Shown here: positions 1-7,527 of the stretch, one piece after another
Layout: each line of letters starts with the position of its first letter
How positions within the stretch are numbered: position 1 is the first letter of the stretch
From: an uncultured Verrucomicrobiales bacterium
Lineage (GTDB): Bacteria; Verrucomicrobiota; Verrucomicrobiia; Limisphaerales; JAYPXF01
NCBI GenBank assembly: GCA_937893495.1
Contig: CALBIE010000514.1
Location: 1-45,022, forward strand
Direction of reading: 5' to 3'
Length of the DNA stretch: 45,022 bases
Made by a program: the position numbers and the translations under genes
Notes under the pieces: generated by a model
Told to the model about the DNA's origin: nothing
Database searches by the model: none
Seen by the model: only the letters and a program-made list of their open reading frames with translations

Positions 1-111
1 CCCATCAGACCTCATTTGCGCGAGTAGGCTGAGTAGTTCGCCTTGCCGGGTTTCAAACTCCAACACCTTGTGGGCAATTTCGGAATAGATGGGAATCCAG
101 GTGAAGCTCAT
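1..111 (-). CDS. McrB-like AAA ATPase, N-terminus only (runs off window)
   Basis: A minus-strand reading frame starts at an ATG (109-111) and runs off the left edge, giving 37 codons (begins MSFTWIPIYSEIAHKVLEFE). The beginning resembles, from memory, the N-terminus of McrB-related AAA proteins, which typically start with an aromatic TWIP(L/I)Y segment followed by a helix rich in Leu, Glu and Arg. McrB-type proteins are GTP- or ATP-driven motors that work with a nuclease to cut modified DNA. The ATG overlaps the TGA of the upstream methylase remnant in an ATGA, so translation is probably coupled. No clear Shine-Dalgarno sequence precedes it. Motor motifs would lie outside the window, so the family call is tentative. 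Confidence 0.5.
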   Translation of the reverse strand, partial: MSFTWIPIYSEIAHKVLEFETRQGELLSLLAQMRSDG

Positions 112-470
112 AAATTGCAAATTTGTTGTTCAGAATTCAGGCAGAGTTCGCCCTTCAAAGTTGGCGTTCGCTCGTAAGCGTTGACGTTGAACGGCGGGTT
201 GGCGAGGACGAAGTCGAAGCGGCCGGTGGCGTCGTGCAGATCTGGGCAATGTCGAATGTCGAATTGCGACTGTCGAACTGACTGAACTTCGGAATTCGCA
301 ACTCGAACTTCGCACTTCACTACGTTGCGCATGGCGGCGTTGACTTTTGCGCCGATGTTCTCGGCTTCGGGGCGATTGAGCAGCTTGATGGCGAAGTGCC
401 GGAAGCGGGCTTTATCGAAGATCTGCGGAAAGGTTTCGCGGACGAGGGCGTCGACCTGTTGAGTGTTCAT
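108..470 (-). pseudogene. N6-adenine DNA methylase (HsdM-type) remnant
   Basis: The 120-residue frame keeps two recognisable pieces of a type I or Eco57I-like adenine methylase. One is an N-terminal segment ending in an ENIGAKVNAAMR stretch. The other is the catalytic motif IV neighbourhood FDFVLANPPFNVN (NPPF). Intact HsdM proteins are about 500 residues. The SAM-binding motif I and the target-recognition parts are missing, and the two pieces are joined by a quasi-repetitive GAATTCG/GTTCGA-rich stretch (about 245-320). Activity as a methylase is very unlikely. Its start overlaps the antitoxin stop in an ATGA, and its stop overlaps the next start in another ATGA. The frame is therefore still open and coupled although the gene is decayed. 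Confidence 0.65.
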
Positions 471-814
471 GATTTCTTGCCAGTGCGGTAAGGGATTTTG
501 GCTTCCGACAGAATCACGGTTTCGGATTCTCCCTTGGACGCGAACGTGACGCGAACGGTGACGCCAAAAACTTCCGCCACGCGGCGCAACATGCTCAGGG
601 AGTGTCCTTCATAGGACGGCGATTCGAGCCGGCTGATCTGCTGCTGCGAGGTGTGAAGTTTGCGAGCAAGGTCTTTTTGGGAGAGGCCGGCCTGCTCACG
701 GAGATGCGTCAGCTGCAAGGCGACATCCCAGGCTTCGCCGGCCTGTTTGAACCGCTTTGCGAAAGCCGGGTCTTTCAACTGCTCGTTCAGATAGGTGTCA
801 AAATTTGTTTTCAT
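467..814 (-). CDS. XRE/HigA-family antitoxin
   Basis: This 115-residue protein carries a helix-turn-helix of the XRE/Cro class at about residues 38-90. The core (LREQAGLSQKDLARKLHTSQ, then QQISRLES) is the typical recognition helix region. An N-terminal helix rich in Lys and Phe (FDTYLNEQLKDPAFAKRFKQ) is commonly seen in HigA antitoxins encoded after a RelE-like toxin. It should bind and neutralise the toxin encoded just upstream and repress the operon. The start ATG overlaps the toxin TGA (ATGA), and its own TGA overlaps the methylase-remnant start. Toxin-first order is the HigBA arrangement. The specific subfamily is inferred. Confidence 0.88.
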   Translation of the reverse strand: MKTNFDTYLNEQLKDPAFAKRFKQAGEAWDVALQLTHLREQAGLSQKDLARKLHTSQQQISRLESPSYEGHSLSMLRRVAEVFGVTVRVTFASKGESETVILSEAKIPYRTGKKS

Positions 815-1164
815 GTTTCGTGTCTTGCCTGCCAGTCGTTCATGCGCGCCAAGGCGGTGTCGAGGTCGCGCGCCGGAATCGCCTGACCTTTGTTGCGGAC
901 GCCATGCACCGCGACGATGCGCCTGCCTTTCACGAAGAACCAGAAAACGCGCGAGTTCAACTTGCCGATGTGGCGGAGTTCAAACAGGCCGTCGTTGATC
1001 GCCTTCGTCAGCGGCTCGCGGTGATATTGCCGGTTGCGCAGCTTCGCCAAGCCAGCGAGCACCGCCGCGAAATCATCCGGGTCGCTTTGCTTGAGTTCGT
1101 CAAGGAACTCCTGCACGGGCGTGCGTCCGGCGGCATTGACATAGAACTCTACGGTGAACTCCAT
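811..1164 (-). CDS. RelE/HigB-family toxin
   Basis: This 117-residue protein belongs to the phage-derived Gp49/HigB branch of the RelE superfamily. Supporting segments are EFLDELKQSDPDDFAAVLAG near the N-terminus, the central LFELRHIGKLNSRVFWFFVKG strand region and a C-terminal helix ending ALARMNDWQARH. Family members are ribosome-dependent or free mRNA endonucleases that inhibit translation. The toxin is the first gene of a minus-strand operon and is followed by its antitoxin in an ATGA overlap. A perfect palindrome ends 9 bp upstream of its ATG and is the likely autoregulatory operator. No truncation is seen. The fold assignment is firm, but the exact target is unknown. Confidence 0.87.
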   Translation of the reverse strand: MEFTVEFYVNAAGRTPVQEFLDELKQSDPDDFAAVLAGLAKLRNRQYHREPLTKAINDGLFELRHIGKLNSRVFWFFVKGRRIVAVHGVRNKGQAIPARDLDTALARMNDWQARHET

Positions 1165-1173
1165 GAATTGGCG

Positions 1174-1189
1174 ACATCAAATTTGATGT
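1174..1189. promoter_or_regulatory. Palindromic operator upstream of toxin-antitoxin operon
   Basis: A perfect 16-bp palindrome, ACATCAAATTTGATGT, lies 9 bp upstream of the toxin start codon. HigA-type antitoxins bind palindromes in this position to autorepress their operon. The palindrome and its location are read directly; binding is inferred. Confidence 0.65.
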
Positions 1190-1352
1190 TCAAGGGTCAG
1201 CCGCGACGAAAGGATGACTTCACGCGGGGCGAGCGCCTGGCTGGCTTGCGCGGCGGGGCTGACTTGGAAGAACCGGTGCTTGAGGCCGCGGGGCAGAACG
1301 GCCAAGCCCTTGAGCGGTAGCAGGTTCTCGGGCTTCAAAAAGTGTGGAAAAC

Positions 1353-1441
1353 TGGTACCGGTGGAGGGACTCGAACCCACACGGCTGTTAAAGGCCCCGG
1401 GATTTTAAGTCCCGTGCGTCTACCAATTCCGCCACACCGGC
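1353..1441 (-). tRNA. tRNA-Leu (UAA)
   Basis: The minus strand folds as a class II tRNA of 89 nt including an encoded CCA. The acceptor stem is GCCGGTG with CACCGGT, followed by A and CCA. The anticodon stem is CGGGA/TCCCG around the loop CTTAAAA, giving anticodon TAA. The variable arm is long, as expected for leucine, and the T-arm carries GGGTTCGAGTCCC. The 3' end points toward the defence genes at 1-1164, a position commonly used by integrating elements. The identity is secure from anticodon and arm structure. Confidence 0.97.
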
Positions 1442-1525
1442 TTTGTGGAGGAGCCAGTCAAACCGAACACCCTGGCGACTGCAAGCAAACTTGATTAAAC
1501 CCGCGCGTTCGGTTTTGCTTGGCCG

Positions 1526-2713
1526 ATGAAATTCACCAGCAGGTTGTCCCTTCTTCTCGCGCTGGCGGTGTGTTCGCTGGTGTTCATCGGCTGCGAAACA
1601 CCGCTGCCATCCTCATCACGCGCGTCGGCTGGGAAGGCGAATGGTGAGTTGCTGGTCTATGTCGGCACCTACACCCGCAAGGACAGCAAGGGGATTTACG
1701 GTTTCAGGCTCGACCTGAAGTCTGGCGCATTAACGCCGCTTGGGCTGGTAGCGGAGTCCTCCAATCCGTCGTTTCTCGCACTCCATCCGAGCGGCGAAAC
1801 GTTATTCGCCGCCAACGAGATTTCGAAGTTCAAGGACGAAAAGGCCGGGGCGGTCAGCGCCTTCAGTATCGACCGGGACACCGGGAAATTGGAATTGATC
1901 AACCAGCAATCCTCCAAGGGGACGGGGCCGTGTCACCTGAGCGTGGATGCAACCGGGAAAAATGTGTTGGTGGCCAATTACGGCGGCGGCAACATCGCTT
2001 GTCTGCCGATCGGTAATGGAGGTAAACTTTCGGCGGCCAGTTCATTTATCCAGCATGAAGGTTCCAGCGTTAATAAGCGCCGTCAGGCTGGTCCACATGC
2101 GCATTCCATCAACCTGGCGCCGGGTAATCGATTTGCGGTTGCCGCGGATCTCGGGTTGGACAAGGTGTTGGTCTATGACTTCGATGCAGGCAAGGGGTTG
2201 TTGAAGGCAAAGAATTTTACTGCAGTTGCGCCTGGCGCGGGACCGCGACACTTCGCATTTCATCCACTGGGTCAATATGCCTATGTGATTAACGAACTCC
2301 ATTGCACGGTCACCGCGTTTCGCTTCGCCGCCGCGACAGGTGAGTTGACGGATTTCCAGACGATTTCCACCCTGGACGTCGCGATGCAAGCCGGCTACTC
2401 GACGGCCGAAGTGCAGGTGCATCCATCGGGTCGGTTTCTGTATGGTTCCAATCGCGGCCATGACAGTATCGCTGTATTCGAAATCAGCCCGACCTCGGGC
2501 CGGCTGAATCGGATTCAGGTTGAGCCCACGCAAGGCGCTACGCCGCGCAATTTCGGCATCGATCCGACCGGCAACTTCCTGCTCGCCGCCAATCAGAACA
2601 GCGACAACATTGTCGTATTCCGGATTAACCAGCAATCGGGTCGGTTGGAATCGACCGGTCAGATCGTGGTCGCGCCATCTCCTGTTTGCATTAAGTTTTT
2701 GAAAATTGATTGA
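1526..2713 (+). CDS. Lactonase-family beta-propeller lipoprotein
   Basis: The 395-residue protein belongs to the YbhE-type lactonase family, seven-bladed propellers related to 6-phosphogluconolactonase and muconate-cycloisomerase relatives. Repeating blade motifs are visible: VYVGTYTRKDSKGIYGF, NPSFLALHPSGETLFAANE, GPRHFAFHPLGQYAYVINE, TPRNFGIDPTGNFLLAANQN. The N-terminus is a lipoprotein signal (hydrophobic stretch, then lipobox FIGC with Cys at about residue 23), so the protein is probably anchored in the cell envelope. That argues against a cytosolic pentose-phosphate role. The ATG at 1526 is chosen because it gives the complete signal peptide. A DUF1080 lipoprotein follows 27 bp downstream and may be co-transcribed. 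The substrate is unknown. Confidence 0.88.
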   Translation: MKFTSRLSLLLALAVCSLVFIGCETPLPSSSRASAGKANGELLVYVGTYTRKDSKGIYGFRLDLKSGALTPLGLVAESSNPSFLALHPSGETLFAANEISKFKDEKAGAVSAFSIDRDTGKLELINQQSSKGTGPCHLSVDATGKNVLVANYGGGNIACLPIGNGGKLSAASSFIQHEGSSVNKRRQAGPHAHSINLAPGNRFAVAADLGLDKVLVYDFDAGKGLLKAKNFTAVAPGAGPRHFAFHPLGQYAYVINELHCTVTAFRFAAATGELTDFQTISTLDVAMQAGYSTAEVQVHPSGRFLYGSNRGHDSIAVFEISPTSGRLNRIQVEPTQGATPRNFGIDPTGNFLLAANQNSDNIVVFRINQQSGRLESTGQIVVAPSPVCIKFLKID

Positions 2714-2740
2714 ACCCGCCTTGTCAGCGTCTGAACTGCC

Positions 2741-3547
2741 ATGAATTATCTAAAACAAATATCGTATCTCATCGTCTCAACCATTCTCGTCGGCGGTGCA
2801 ATCGGATGCCAGACCGACCAGAATGGGGCTACAGCGACCGTGGGGTCCCTGCCGCCGCCGAGTGTAAAAGTGACGACGGAACAGCGCCAAGTCCCGCCGG
2901 AAATCGCGAAGGAGATGATTCATTCGCCGATCAAGGAAGACCCGCGCGCCAAGGCGCTCTACAAACCGGGGCAATGGGTCAGCCTTTTCAATGGCAAAGA
3001 TTTGACCGGATGGAAGGTGACCGACTTTGCGGGTCACGGTGAGATCGAAGTGGAAAAGGCGTTCAAAGGTCAACCGGCGTTGATGTTGCCGATGGGGGAA
3101 ACGTTGACTGGCGTTACCTTCACGAACCCGGTTCCGAAGACCAATTTCGAGGTCGAGATGGAAATACAGAAAGTCGATGGGAACGATTTTTTCTGTGGGC
3201 TGACGTTTCCCGTCGGTGAAACGCATGCCTCGCTCATCATGGGTGGATGGGGTGGCGCGGTGGTTGGAATTTCCAGCCTCGATGGCAGTGACGCATCTGA
3301 AAATGACACGACCGAATACATCAAGTTCGACAACGGCAAGTGGTTCAAGGTTCGGCAACGCGTGACGCCAACGAAACTTGAGACCTGGCTGGACGGGGAC
3401 AAGTTGATCGATCAGGAAATTGAAGGGCGTCGAGTCCACATGCGCTTTGGTGAAATCGAGCTCTCGGCGCCGTTGGGCCTGGCAACGTTTCAGACGACAT
3501 CGGCGTTTCGCTCCATCCGCATCCGGAGATTGCCGGAGTCAAAATAG
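2741..3547 (+). CDS. DUF1080 (3-keto-disaccharide hydrolase-like) lipoprotein
   Basis: This 268-residue lipoprotein has a signal segment ending in a GAIGC lipobox (Cys at about 23). The DUF1080 domain starts at about residue 80 with the family hallmark WVSLFNGKDLTGWK. The rest is a concanavalin-like beta-sandwich with the typical ending FQTTSAFRSIRIRRLP. DUF1080 proteins are abundant in Verrucomicrobiota and Planctomycetota, and some are linked to hydrolysis of 3-keto glycosides. It lies 27 bp after the lactonase-family lipoprotein in the same direction, so both may act on the same envelope carbohydrate. Enzyme activity cannot be deduced from sequence alone. Confidence 0.86.
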   Translation: MNYLKQISYLIVSTILVGGAIGCQTDQNGATATVGSLPPPSVKVTTEQRQVPPEIAKEMIHSPIKEDPRAKALYKPGQWVSLFNGKDLTGWKVTDFAGHGEIEVEKAFKGQPALMLPMGETLTGVTFTNPVPKTNFEVEMEIQKVDGNDFFCGLTFPVGETHASLIMGGWGGAVVGISSLDGSDASENDTTEYIKFDNGKWFKVRQRVTPTKLETWLDGDKLIDQEIEGRRVHMRFGEIELSAPLGLATFQTTSAFRSIRIRRLPESK

Positions 3548-3695
3548 CTGAAACTGCTTTCCGGGTTCGGACAATCCAATCACGCAGTCTGCAAGGGTGA
3601 ACCAGTGGGCTCTTCCAGCGCGGTTTCAGGCAGGCGCCCCTCCCGGACGGCTTGTTCGACGGCTTTGCGCGCGTAGTGATGATGCTCCCGCTTTG

Positions 3696-4535
3696 CTAGG
3701 CCGAGTCGGTCAATTCACGGACAAATTGCGCGCCGGCTTTGATGTCCGCGACGCGTTGGGCTCCAAACTCGCGCTCGAAGCAAAGATATCCCGCGTCGTT
3801 CCGCTCCTCAAGCACAGCGAAAAAGGCCTTCCAATCTACCTCACCCGTTCCGACCACGACTTCATCACCCCACGCACCCGATACCTCGGTGCCGCGGGCG
3901 TCCTTGAGGTGGCATTGCTTGAGGAATGGCGCCAGCGTTTTTAGGGAATCAATTGGATCGCCCTTCTGGTAAAGAATCATGTTTGCCGGATCGAAGTTTA
4001 CTCCGACCTTCGGGCGACCGAGCTGCTGCAGAAACGCCACAAGTGTTTCCGCGGTTTCCTGACCCGTCTCGAACGCGAGATCGATTCCCTTGTCGGAGAA
4101 CAGGTCGGCGATCTCCGTAACGCGATCCATCAACCTGGCGAAGTCTGGATCGCTCTCGTCTTCCGGCAGGAACCCGGCGTGAATGGTCACGAGTTTTAAG
4201 CCCATGCTCGCGGCCACATCGGAATTGATTTGAAAGTTCGCCCAATTGCCCTCCCAGGTCTGGTCGGGCACGACGCCGCCGGTGCGCCGGATGGATTCCA
4301 TCGAGGTGTAATCCTCGCCAATGGTCACCATCATGCCGGAGACGCAGGAAATGCCGGCGTCGGCAAACAATTGCGGCGCATCACCCCATCCATTTTCGCC
4401 TGCACGAATCGGATCGAGGGCAATCTGCGCGCGAGGAATGCCGATCGCGTTCAGGTCGGCAATCAACGCCTGCGGCGTGGCGGGTTGCAATGACCAGCTG
4501 CAAACAGCGAGACGATCCAGAATGTTCGAGGCCAT
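3696..4535 (-). CDS. TIM-barrel sugar phosphate isomerase/epimerase
   Basis: This 279-residue protein is of the xylose-isomerase-like AP endonuclease family 2 fold (IolE/hydroxypyruvate-isomerase relatives). Likely metal ligands fall in the usual strand ends: Glu in LAFETGQE, Asp in VGVNFDPANMILY, His in KQCHLKDA, and Glu near the C-terminus in CFEREFG. The protein has normal length and no signal peptide, so it is cytosolic. It is the last gene of a minus-strand group after an FMN reductase (8 bp gap) and a Dpm1-like glycosyltransferase. The substrate is not predictable. No regulatory element is evident in front of it. Confidence 0.85.
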   Translation of the reverse strand: MASNILDRLAVCSWSLQPATPQALIADLNAIGIPRAQIALDPIRAGENGWGDAPQLFADAGISCVSGMMVTIGEDYTSMESIRRTGGVVPDQTWEGNWANFQINSDVAASMGLKLVTIHAGFLPEDESDPDFARLMDRVTEIADLFSDKGIDLAFETGQETAETLVAFLQQLGRPKVGVNFDPANMILYQKGDPIDSLKTLAPFLKQCHLKDARGTEVSGAWGDEVVVGTGEVDWKAFFAVLEERNDAGYLCFEREFGAQRVADIKAGAQFVRELTDSA

Positions 4536-4543
4536 GAATTGAT

Positions 4544-5083
4544 CTATTTCTTCAGTCGAGAGACAAACTCGACGAACCCTTCGGCCTGCTTCGTCAGACG
4601 GGCAACGAGTTCCACGTCATTGAGCTTGCCGTCATCGGCAAATGTGTTGAACACGCCGGGGATAAATGTGCGCTGCGGAAAAATATGAGCATTGCGATAG
4701 CCGAACACCTGTTGCAATTGCTCGACTGGCCGCAACGCGCCCCACACGCCTGCGGCCAATCCGATGAAACAAACGGGCTTGCGGTCAAAACTTTCCGGAA
4801 ACTTGAGCATGTCGATGAAGTACTTCAACACACCCGGCATGCCGCCATTGTATTCGGACGTCACCACGACGAGCCCATCGGCTGCGAGAACGGTCTCGGC
4901 AAAGGGCGCGAAAGCAGCGGGTTTTTCGGCATAGGAAGAAGGATTGAAAATCTCAGCAGGCAGATCAGCCAGATCGAGCAGTTTCGCATCCGCGTTGAGC
5001 GCCGCGTAAATCGATTCGATCTGAGTGGCAACTTTTCGTGTGCTGCTATCCGGACGATTGGTTCCTGAAATGATGGCAATCAT
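4544..5083 (-). CDS. NAD(P)H-dependent FMN reductase
   Basis: The 179-residue flavodoxin-like protein shows the family features: IISGTNRPDSSTRKVA at residues 3-18 for FMN phosphate binding, LVVVTSEYNGGMPGVLKYFI at about 71-90, and a GLAAGVWGALRPVEQL segment contacting the flavin. Members reduce FMN, quinones or azo compounds with NAD(P)H. The start ATG overlaps the TGA of the upstream glycosyltransferase in an ATGA. A run of ten A residues just before that junction would allow a -1 shift that reads in frame into this protein (separate entry). The physiological substrate is unknown. Confidence 0.88.
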   Translation of the reverse strand: MIAIISGTNRPDSSTRKVATQIESIYAALNADAKLLDLADLPAEIFNPSSYAEKPAAFAPFAETVLAADGLVVVTSEYNGGMPGVLKYFIDMLKFPESFDRKPVCFIGLAAGVWGALRPVEQLQQVFGYRNAHIFPQRTFIPGVFNTFADDGKLNDVELVARLTKQAEGFVEFVSRLKK

Positions 5084-5868
5084 GCATTTTTTTTTTCGGC
5101 AGGCTTGGACGTTACGCTTTTGTCGGTCTTTTCAGCAGGCATTTTCTTTGGCCACCGTCGAAGGCCGTGCTGAAACCACAAACGCCAGACGACAAGCAGC
5201 GCCTCCCACACGATGCCACCTGACATCTTGGACGATCCGAGAAAACGGTCGGTGAAGATAATGGGCACCTCGCTGATGCGCATGCCCTGCCGCCAGACCT
5301 TGTGCGAGAGTTCAATTTGAAAACTGTAGCCGTTGGAGTGAACCGCATCGAGGTTCAAAGATTCGAGGGCCCGCCGGTGAAAACATTTGAACCCGCCGGT
5401 CGGATCGGAAAACGGCATCCCGGTGATGGTGCGGACATAGACACCTGCACCCATGCTCAGGACGAGCCGATTGAGCGGCCAATTGATCACGCGAATGCCG
5501 TTGCAGTAGCGCGAACCGAGCACGAGGTCGGCGTCTTTCGCCGCGTCAAGGAATCTGGAGATGTCATCTGGGTTGTGGCTGAAGTCGCCATCCATCTCGA
5601 GGATGTATTCGTAATCACGCTCAAGCGCCCATTGGAATCCCGCGAGATAAGCCCGTCCGAGCCCGTTCTTTTCCTTACGATGCAGAACATGGATGCGCGG
5701 GTGTTTGGCGACGAGTTCGTCGGCCAGCTTGCCTGTCCCGTCAGGTGAATTATCGTCCACGACGAGCAATTCAACCGACCCGGGCAGCGCCAGAATACGG
5801 TCGGCCAGCGGGTTGATATTCTCCCGCTCGTTGTAGGTGGGAACGATGACTAGTGCCTTTTCATTCAT
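5080..5868 (-). CDS. Polyprenol monophosphomannose synthase-like glycosyltransferase (GT2, Dpm1 type)
   Basis: The 262-residue GT-A enzyme begins with VIVPTYNERENI. It has the nucleotide-sugar motif VVDDNSPDGTG, the metal-binding region ILEMDGDFSHNPDDI and the Dpm1-typical segments GSRYCNG and SDPTGGFKCF, plus IIFTDRFLGSSKMS near the end. Family members transfer mannose or another hexose from a nucleotide sugar to a polyprenyl phosphate at the membrane. The C-terminal tail after about residue 235 is Lys-rich and contains the A10 run. It is the first gene of a minus-strand operon (FMN reductase, then isomerase). The divergent carB half gene starts 138 bp away. Confidence 0.9.
   Translation of the reverse strand: MNEKALVIVPTYNERENINPLADRILALPGSVELLVVDDNSPDGTGKLADELVAKHPRIHVLHRKEKNGLGRAYLAGFQWALERDYEYILEMDGDFSHNPDDISRFLDAAKDADLVLGSRYCNGIRVINWPLNRLVLSMGAGVYVRTITGMPFSDPTGGFKCFHRRALESLNLDAVHSNGYSFQIELSHKVWRQGMRISEVPIIFTDRFLGSSKMSGGIVWEALLVVWRLWFQHGLRRWPKKMPAEKTDKSVTSKPAEKKNA
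5087..5096 (-). other. A10 homopolymer slippery site at glycosyltransferase/reductase junction
   Basis: On the coding (minus) strand a run of ten A residues occurs four codons before the glycosyltransferase stop, read as GAA AAA AAA AAT GCA TGA. The zero frame provides the heptamer A AAA AAA. A -1 slip, or transcriptional addition of one A, bypasses the TGA and continues AAA TGC ATG ATT, in frame with the FMN reductase. The sequence is seen directly; use as a frameshift site is inferred. Confidence 0.4.
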
Positions 5869-5945
5869 GGCCGGCTCCGGTGCAAACCGAGATTTGGAGA
5901 AAATCAGGCCAATAACAAGCCGAAGCTGTGTGAAATCGACTAAAG

Positions 5946-5960
5946 TTTTTCCCGGAAAAA
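5946..5960. promoter_or_regulatory. Palindrome in divergent dpm1-like/carB intergenic region
   Basis: The 138-bp region between the divergent glycosyltransferase and carB genes contains TTTTTCCCGGAAAAA, two perfect 7-bp arms around one base. It ends 46 bp before the carB start, a position fitting an operator or a weak hairpin in the leader. No regulator binding site family is recognised. Confidence 0.3.
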
Positions 5961-6006
5961 GGCACTGACATCGCCAGCGAAATCCTTTTCACTCTCCCGG
6001 ATTTTT

Positions 6007-7515
6007 ATGCCGAAGCGGACCGACATTCATTCAGTGCTGATCATCGGAGCGGGGCCCATTGTGATTGGTCAGGCGTGCGAGTTTGATTACTCGGGCACCC
6101 AGGCGTGCAAGGCGTTGCGCGAGGAGGGCTACCGCGTCGTGCTGGTCAACTCCAATCCGGCCACTATCATGACCGATCCGGAATTCGCGGATCGCACCTA
6201 CATCGAGCCGGTGACACCCGAAGTCGTCGAGAAAATTATCGTGCGTGAACTCGCCGAAATGAAGCGCACCGGTGCCGAGGGCAAACTCGTCATCCTCCCC
6301 ACACTCGGTGGCCAGACCGCGCTCAATACGGCGATGAAGCTGCACGAAAATGGTGTACTCGAGAAATATTCCATTGAGCTGATCGGTGCCAGCCCGGATG
6401 CGATTGAGAAAGGGGAAGATCGTCAGATTTTCAAAGATCTGATGATTAGCATTGGGCTCGACATGCCCATCAGCGGCACGGCCCATACGATGTCTGAATC
6501 ATGGGATGTCGCGACGATGATCGGTCGATTTCCTGTAATTATCCGACCGGCCTACACACTGGGAGGCACCGGCGGCGGCATTGCGTACAACAAGGAGGAA
6601 TTCGAGGAAATGGCGAAGCGCGGCATCGACCTTTCGCCGGTCAACGAAATCCTCATCGAGGAATCACTGCTCGGTTGGAAGGAATTCGAAATGGAGGTCA
6701 TGCGTGATCGGATGGACAACTGCGTGATTATCTGCTCGATTGAAAACTTTGACCCGATGGGCGTGCATACGGGCGACTCCATCACCGTGGCACCGGCGCA
6801 GACGTTGACGGACAAGGAATACCAGATCATGCGCAACGCGAGCTTTGCCGTGATTCGCGCGGTTGGCGTCGAAACCGGTGGTTCCAACATCCAATTTGCG
6901 GTCAATCCCGACAATGGCCGACTGGTCGTCATCGAGATGAATCCGCGTGTCAGTCGCAGTTCGGCACTGGCATCGAAAGCAACCGGGTTCCCCATTGCGA
7001 AGATCGCCGCGAAGCTCGCAGTCGGTTACACGCTGGACGAAATTCCGAACGACATCACGCGCGAGACACCGGCAAGCTTTGAACCGACGATTGATTACGT
7101 CGTGACCAAGGTGCCGCGCTTTGCGTTTGAGAAATTTCCGCAGGCCGATCCGACATTGAACACGCAGATGAAGTCTGTCGGCGAAGCCATGGCGATTGGA
7201 CGGACTTTCAAGGAAAGCCTGCAAAAGGCGTTACGCTCGTTGGAGATTGGTCGTTCCGGATTGGGCGGCGACGGCAAGCCGTGGCGGATTGGTGAGAATG
7301 TGTATGGCGACCGCGACATCCTGCCGCGCGATGTCATTATCCGAAAACTGACGGTGCCCAATGACGAGCGCGTCTTCTTTGTTCGCCACGCATTGCGCGC
7401 CGGAATGTCCATCGATGAGATCCACGATCTGACCAGGATCGACATCTGGTTCCTCGCGCAGATCAAGGAAATCGTCGATTGCGAAGAGGAACTGGCCGCT
7501 GTTGCTTCGGCTTGA
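6007..7515 (+). CDS. carB: Carbamoyl-phosphate synthase large chain, N-terminal half
   Basis: The protein makes the carboxyphosphate half-reaction domain of carbamoyl-phosphate synthetase, used for pyrimidines and arginine. It opens with [20 protein letters not shown], followed by the ATP-grasp features [42 protein letters not shown] and [20 protein letters not shown]. It ends cleanly at 502 residues, within what is the oligomerisation domain of the usual protein of about 1,070 residues. The carbamoyl-phosphate synthetic half and the MGS-like allosteric domain are absent. The next gene starts within 13 bp and is unrelated. Split carB genes are known (for example in Aquifex and Methanocaldococcus), so a second gene elsewhere is expected. 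Confidence 0.9.
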   Translation: MPKRTDIHSVLIIGAGPIVIGQACEFDYSGTQACKALREEGYRVVLVNSNPATIMTDPEFADRTYIEPVTPEVVEKIIVRELAEMKRTGAEGKLVILPTLGGQTALNTAMKLHENGVLEKYSIELIGASPDAIEKGEDRQIFKDLMISIGLDMPISGTAHTMSESWDVATMIGRFPVIIRPAYTLGGTGGGIAYNKEEFEEMAKRGIDLSPVNEILIEESLLGWKEFEMEVMRDRMDNCVIICSIENFDPMGVHTGDSITVAPAQTLTDKEYQIMRNASFAVIRAVGVETGGSNIQFAVNPDNGRLVVIEMNPRVSRSSALASKATGFPIAKIAAKLAVGYTLDEIPNDITRETPASFEPTIDYVVTKVPRFAFEKFPQADPTLNTQMKSVGEAMAIGRTFKESLQKALRSLEIGRSGLGGDGKPWRIGENVYGDRDILPRDVIIRKLTVPNDERVFFVRHALRAGMSIDEIHDLTRIDIWFLAQIKEIVDCEEELAAVASA

Positions 7516-7527
7516 GTGGTGTCCGCC

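Noticed and set aside
1460-1515. Inverted repeat AAACCGAAC ... GTTCGGTTT upstream of the lactonase-family gene
   Set aside because: The 9-bp arms are 38 bases apart and could arise by chance. No regulator or terminator context supports it.
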